DNA from: Lachnospiraceae bacterium
GTDB lineage: Bacteria; Bacillota_A; Clostridia; Lachnospirales; Lachnospiraceae
DNA length: 7,621 bases
Direction of reading: 5' to 3'
Assembly (NCBI GenBank): GCA_017464045.1
Contig: JAFUEG010000166.1
Location: forward strand, 1 to 7,621
Positions 5,410 to 7,621 of this stretch are shown here, piece after piece (within the stretch, counting starts at the first letter, position 1; the number at the start of each line of letters is the position of its first letter). Made by a program: the position numbers and the translations under genes. A model generated the notes under the pieces. The model searched no databases. It was given only the letters and a program-made list of their open reading frames with translations, and had not been told where the DNA came from.

Positions 5410-6863
5410 TACTTTCCTCCGCTATCCTTATGTTCTTCTTTTTTTGTCTCTAATGTCAATTCTTCTTCTATAACATCAGCTTTTATAGCTTTCTCCTCAC
5501 TGTATTCACAAAATACGAGTTCTTCGTCTTCCTTAAAACCTTCTGTACTGTCACGTTTTAGCAACACTATAAGTGTCTGGAATAAAAGTTTTATATCAAG
5601 CCACATACTATACTCTTCTATATACATAAGATCAAGCATTAATTTGTCCTTCGGAGAAGTATTATACTTTCCTGATATCTGCGCATGTCCCGTTATACCC
5701 GCTTTAACTCTCAATCTATATTCAAATGCCGGTAAAATGTCTGTATAGTTAAATATATTGGCAAGCATCTCCGGTCTCGGTCCGACTACACTCATATCGC
5801 CCTTTAAAACATTAAAAAACTGAGGTATCTCATCTATTCTGTATTTTCTTAATACCTTTCCAACTTTTGTTACTCTCTCATCATCTTCTATAACGGAATA
5901 ATTATCAACATCTTCCTTCATGGTTCTAAGCTTATATATGGAAAAGATTTTACCGTTTCTCGTAGCACGATTTTGCTTAAATATAATGCTTCCTTTATCT
6001 TCTATCTTTATGCTGATTGCTGCTATTAACAAAAGCGGTGATGTAATAACAAGTGCAATTACTGAAATAATAACATCCTCAACCCTTTTAACTGCCCTTT
6101 GTTCTAATGTAAGTCCTTTTGAATAATTACCATACATCGAAACATCATCCAAAAGAATATGATGTGAATTTTTTTCTACAACATCATGCATATCGGGATT
6201 AAAATAAACATTTTTCATATTTTGATAGCAAAACTCAATTATTTCAGTTCTCTCTTTTATAGGTACATCATAGATAAATATTGTCTCGTTTTCTGTAATG
6301 TACCTCTTTAAATCCTTATCACGATAATCTGCTATCAGATTGATCTTATACTGCAGCTTGTACTTTTTTATTCCACGTATAACTTCATTGAGACTACGCT
6401 GTGATGAAGTTATAATCACACATTTTTCAGGTTCATAAATTATAAAATACAGTTTATTTCCACCATAAGCAAATATCCATATTACTATATACTGTAATAC
6501 TAGAATCGGAATAAGCAAGAAAGGCTGTTCAATTACAAAAGATTTATTATTTGTAGCATTTGTGTTCATGATAGAAAGCATAAGTAAAGTAATAATATCA
6601 GTAAAAATTGAAGCAAGAAAAAGAGAATGAACAATTGGTCTGCTTTTTCTTTTACCTATGTCATAACGTCCATATATATTTGCAAACATATAGGAAACAA
6701 CAACATAAGTAGCAATAGTAACGGCTGATGTTCTGGACAAATTAAGGAGCTGCCAGTTTGATCGGGCATACATTCCATAAAAAATCCAAAAAAGTATAAA
6801 ATAAAGAGCCGATTTTATAACAAATATAATTGTTGTTTCCAACTTTCTAAGTTTTCTTTTCAT
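5409..6863 (-). CDS. Membrane polyprenyl-phosphate sugar-1-phosphate transferase (initiating glycosyltransferase)
   Basis: Enzyme of 484 residues that moves a sugar-1-phosphate from a nucleotide sugar to undecaprenyl phosphate, starting a surface polysaccharide repeat. Four N-terminal membrane segments lie near 11-30, 44-63, 79-99 and 113-137. A soluble nucleotide-binding-like region follows (about 147-235), then a hydrophobic hairpin (263-285) and the catalytic bacterial sugar transferase domain (about 260-440). Key catalytic-domain motifs are KLRTM (311-315), RIDEIPQF (342-349, with the acidic Asp-Glu pair), GDMSVVGPRPE (355-365) and RVKAGITG (385-392). This is the full WcaJ/WbaP-type layout. 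The donor sugar cannot be read from sequence. An acidic tail of about 40 residues follows the domain. ATG at 6863 has AAAGGA 5 bases upstream. The gene is followed by overlapping rmlD. Confidence 0.92.
   Translation of the reverse strand: MKRKLRKLETTIIFVIKSALYFILFWIFYGMYARSNWQLLNLSRTSAVTIATYVVVSYMFANIYGRYDIGKRKSRPIVHSLFLASIFTDIITLLMLSIMNTNATNNKSFVIEQPFLLIPILVLQYIVIWIFAYGGNKLYFIIYEPEKCVIITSSQRSLNEVIRGIKKYKLQYKINLIADYRDKDLKRYITENETIFIYDVPIKERTEIIEFCYQNMKNVYFNPDMHDVVEKNSHHILLDDVSMYGNYSKGLTLEQRAVKRVEDVIISVIALVITSPLLLIAAISIKIEDKGSIIFKQNRATRNGKIFSIYKLRTMKEDVDNYSVIEDDERVTKVGKVLRKYRIDEIPQFFNVLKGDMSVVGPRPEMLANIFNYTDILPAFEYRLRVKAGITGHAQISGKYNTSPKDKLMLDLMYIEEYSMWLDIKLLFQTLIVLLKRDSTEGFKEDEELVFCEYSEEKAIKADVIEEELTLETKKEEHKDSGGK
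5416..5420 (-). promoter_or_regulatory. Ribosome binding site of rmlD, inside the sugar transferase gene
   Basis: GGAGG ends 6 bases before the rmlD ATG and is coded as the Gly-Gly just before the last Lys of the transferase. Confidence 0.7.
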
Positions 6864-6892
6864 ATCTATCCTTTAAGCTATTTTGGTATATC

Positions 6893-6905
6893 ATAAATAA
6901 TTTAT
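6893..6905. repeat. Short AT-only palindrome between glmM and the sugar transferase gene
   Basis: ATAAAT and ATTTAT surround one central base. The 78-base gap holding it shows no convincing promoter or terminator, so read-through from glmM is the simplest view. The palindrome may be chance. Confidence 0.3.
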
Positions 6906-6941
6906 CTTACTGATTTTTAATTAATAAAGCCCTGTTATGAT

Positions 6942-7621
6942 TTACTGTTCATAGCCCTTTTCCTTAATAACATTTGCAACCATATATGCATATTCGCTGC
7001 ATAATTCGTCTGTTTCAGCTTCCACCATCACTCGTATAAGCGGCTCTGTTCCACTTTCACGAAGTAAAATTCTTCCATTATCTCCAAGCTTTTCTTCTAC
7101 ATCTTTTACAGCCGCGAGAACATCACTGTCCGATGTAACTTCCGGCTTACTCTTAACCTTAATATTAACCAAAAGCTGTGGATATATCTTAAGACCCCTT
7201 GAAAGTTCTGACATTTTGCATTTGTTTTCAACCATAACTTCCATCATCTTAAGAGAGGTAAGAACTCCATCACCAGTTCTTGCATTTTTAGCAAAAATGA
7301 TATGTCCGCTCTGCTCTCCGCCAAGCATATAACCCTTTTCCATCATACACTCATAAACATACTTATCTCCTACTGCCGTCTTCTCGTAATTAATACCCTC
7401 GGCATCAAACGCTTTATATAAACCGAGATTAGACATAACAGTTGTAACAACAGTATTACCTGCAAGATGTCCCTTGTCTCTCAAATATTTGCCACATATA
7501 TAAAGTATATGGTCACCATCTACAAGTGAACCATTTTCATCTACAGCAAGACATCTGTCAGCATCACCATCATAAGCAAAGCCTACAGCGAGTCCGTGAT
7601 CAACCACACATTTCTGCAAAT
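6942..7621 (-). CDS. glmM: Phosphoglucosamine mutase GlmM (3' part only)
   Basis: Cytoplasmic enzyme converting glucosamine-6-phosphate to glucosamine-1-phosphate, the route to UDP-GlcNAc, peptidoglycan and other surface glycans. Only the C-terminal half, about 226 residues, lies here; the gene enters from beyond base 7621. The TTG near the edge is an internal Leu codon, not a start. Visible are the metal-binding loop YDGDADR, the sugar-recognition GEQSGH motif, RTGDG and the phosphate-binding loop RESGTEPLIRVMVEA. GEQSGH and the RESGTEP loop favour GlmM over phosphomannomutase. The N-terminal half with the phosphoserine is outside the window, so intactness cannot be judged. The sugar transferase gene follows 78 bases downstream on the same strand, probably in one transcript. 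Confidence 0.92.
   Translation of the reverse strand, partial: LQKCVVDHGLAVGFAYDGDADRCLAVDENGSLVDGDHILYICGKYLRDKGHLAGNTVVTTVMSNLGLYKAFDAEGINYEKTAVGDKYVYECMMEKGYMLGGEQSGHIIFAKNARTGDGVLTSLKMMEVMVENKCKMSELSRGLKIYPQLLVNIKVKSKPEVTSDSDVLAAVKDVEEKLGDNGRILLRESGTEPLIRVMVEAETDELCSEYAYMVANVIKEKGYEQ

Noticed and set aside
5224..5748. 174-codon plus-strand reading frame across rmlD and the sugar transferase gene
   Set aside because: Ser/Ile/Phe-rich translation of the antisense strand of two well-supported genes, with no domain.
7617..7619. TTG near the window edge as a glmM start
   Set aside because: It would remove the N-terminal half with the active-site serine; the frame is open to the edge and the codon fits an internal Leu.

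Overview
The window reads as ordinary chromosome of a low-GC Firmicute, most likely a Lachnospiraceae-type Clostridia. The evidence is AT-rich DNA, strong AAGGAGG-type ribosome binding sites, tightly packed operons, occasional TTG starts, and protein sequences of Clostridia style, such as the RVKAGITG and KYNT signatures in the sugar transferase. This placement is inferred from sequence style, not from a database search. Eight of the nine genes lie on the minus strand. No tRNA, rRNA, CRISPR array, insertion sequence or phage gene is visible. No gene-free stretch exceeds about 220 bases.

Right part (4567-7621, minus strand): the 3' part of glmM (phosphoglucosamine mutase, making GlcN-1-P for UDP-GlcNAc) is followed by a 484-residue membrane polyprenyl-phosphate sugar-1-phosphate transferase. 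That gene is coupled by a TAATG stop/start overlap to rmlD (dTDP-4-dehydrorhamnose reductase). The last two genes point to a rhamnose-containing surface polysaccharide: the transferase would load the first sugar onto the lipid carrier and RmlD would supply dTDP-rhamnose. The run ends at a GC-rich hairpin (4491-4542) that also terminates the convergent gene.

Middle (3167-4471): a small stand-alone PilZ-domain protein, a probable cyclic-di-GMP receptor, is the only plus-strand gene. It diverges from a 247-residue protein that looks like a degenerate relative of the cobalamin-dependent methionine synthase activation domain. That protein keeps a C-terminal Cys cluster but lacks the recognisable S-adenosylmethionine-binding motif.

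Left part (1-3127, minus strand): a potABCD operon for spermidine/putrescine import. It has a clear sigma-A type promoter (TTTACA, 17 bp, TATAAT), then the ATPase PotA, permeases PotB and PotC, and the start of the lipoprotein PotD, which runs off the window. PotA and PotD both begin with TTG. A perfect 6-bp inverted repeat covers the potA -10 box and may be an operator. At three junctions in the window the ribosome binding site of the next gene lies inside the last codons of the previous one.

I see no clearly new multi-gene system. The items most worth a second look are the degenerate methionine synthase activation-like protein, the candidate operator at the pot promoter, and the embedded ribosome binding sites that fix the C-termini of upstream proteins.
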